NCBI GenBank assembly: GCA_027365515.1
Contig: DAHXMK010000136.1
Coordinates: forward strand, 1-5,314
DNA length: 5,314 bases
Source of the DNA: Candidatus Aminicenantota bacterium
Lineage (GTDB): Bacteria; Acidobacteriota; UBA4820; DSQY01
Reading direction: 5' to 3'
Below are positions 5,031-5,314 of this stretch, in pieces. A program made the position numbers and the translations under genes. Within the stretch, counting starts at the first letter, position 1, and every line of letters starts with the position of its first letter. The notes beneath the pieces were generated by a model. The model did no database searches, was not told where the DNA came from, and was given only the letters and a program-made list of their open reading frames with translations.

Positions 5031-5314
5031 ATGGGAAATGAAGTCGCAGCAAGCGGAACGGGGGCAAAGGGGGCGCAGGCCAAGCCGGCGGCCCCGAAGC
5101 TTCTGCCGCACCAGGTCCTGGGGACGAGCTACTATCTTGAACGCCCATACCAGGGCGACAAGGTGAAGCGCTTCCTCGAGATATTCGCGGCGGTTCTCAA
5201 ATACACCAACTACGGCCACCTCGTGGACACCTACTCTCGCGTGGGCGCGAAGTGCGCCAACTGCGCCGTGGCCTGCCAGATCTACGCCGTGACGAAGGAT
5301 CCCAAGGACATCCC
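5031..5314 (+). CDS. Fe-S binding oxidoreductase subunit, 5' part
   Basis: The frame stays open to the window edge, so only the first 94 residues are seen. Residues 1-23 are a Gly/Ala/Lys/Pro-rich leader, 24-72 an amphipathic region with an aromatic stretch (SYYLERPY, KYTNYGHLVDTY), and 75-85 the motif CANCAVACQIY. C-x2-C-x3-C followed by (H/Q)-x-Y resembles the last three cysteines of the [4Fe-4S] motif in DsrK/HdrD/GlpC-type electron-transfer proteins; the usual first cysteine, three residues earlier, is Gly72 here. A related Fe-S electron-transfer role is therefore likely but the exact family is open. ATG 5031 is preferred because GGGAGGG (5021-5027) precedes it; an in-frame ATG at 5010 overlaps the upstream stop as ATGA and would add seven residues. 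It is probably co-transcribed with the HTH/two-CW gene from the sigma-54 promoter. Confidence 0.85.
   Translation, partial: MGNEVAASGTGAKGAQAKPAAPKLLPHQVLGTSYYLERPYQGDKVKRFLEIFAAVLKYTNYGHLVDTYSRVGAKCANCAVACQIYAVTKDPKDI

Noticed and set aside
4615..5148. 177-codon minus-strand frame opposite the HTH and Fe-S genes
   Set aside because: It is an antisense shadow: the plus-strand frame has clear HTH and cysteine motifs, while this one is Ala/Pro-rich without features.
1..5314. CRISPR arrays, insertion-sequence genes, phage attachment sites
   Set aside because: No regularly spaced repeats, transposase or integrase motifs were seen. The tRNA has no adjacent duplicated 3' end.

Overview
The window looks like a stretch of a GC-rich, Gram-negative-type bacterial chromosome, probably Desulfobacterota ('Deltaproteobacteria')-like or a related environmental lineage. 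This rests on protein features: a sigma-54 activator with a cysteine-bearing PAS domain, a cysteine-rich 'CW...CW' regulator, an Fe-S protein with a DsrK/HdrD/GlpC-like cysteine cluster, and a SecG with a long Ala/Pro/Lys tail. Exact taxonomy cannot be settled from the sequence.

Left part (1-1392). After about 335 bases of non-coding DNA with small inverted repeats come, on the minus strand, a complete tRNA-Leu(GAG) and secG, read secG then tRNA with 23 bases between them. A good sigma-70-type promoter lies before secG. Upstream of secG is about 525 bases without a believable gene but with many hairpins, which could be an unrecognised structured RNA.

Middle part (1393-2538). A minus-strand gene encodes a small exported protein, probably a lipoprotein, of unknown function. 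Then about 650 bases of lower-GC DNA hold an 84-base element with imperfect inverted ends and a short membrane-protein reading frame (2169-2276) that looks like the frameshifted start of a decayed gene.

Right part (2539-5314). A GFA/CENP-V-family zinc protein (plus) converges on a PAS-AAA+-Fis sigma-54 activator (minus). Divergent from the activator is a plus-strand operon: a helix-turn-helix protein fused to a cysteine-rich 'two-CW' domain, then the start of an Fe-S protein that runs off the window. A near-consensus -24/-12 promoter (GG-N10-GC) lies directly before the operon, and a candidate activator palindrome lies about 110-130 bases further upstream.

The most coherent story is a local redox circuit: a cysteine-bearing PAS activator turns on, through sigma-54, a divergent operon made of a second cysteine-rich regulator and an Fe-S electron-transfer protein. 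The arrangement and motifs are visible; the regulatory wiring and redox sensing are inference.
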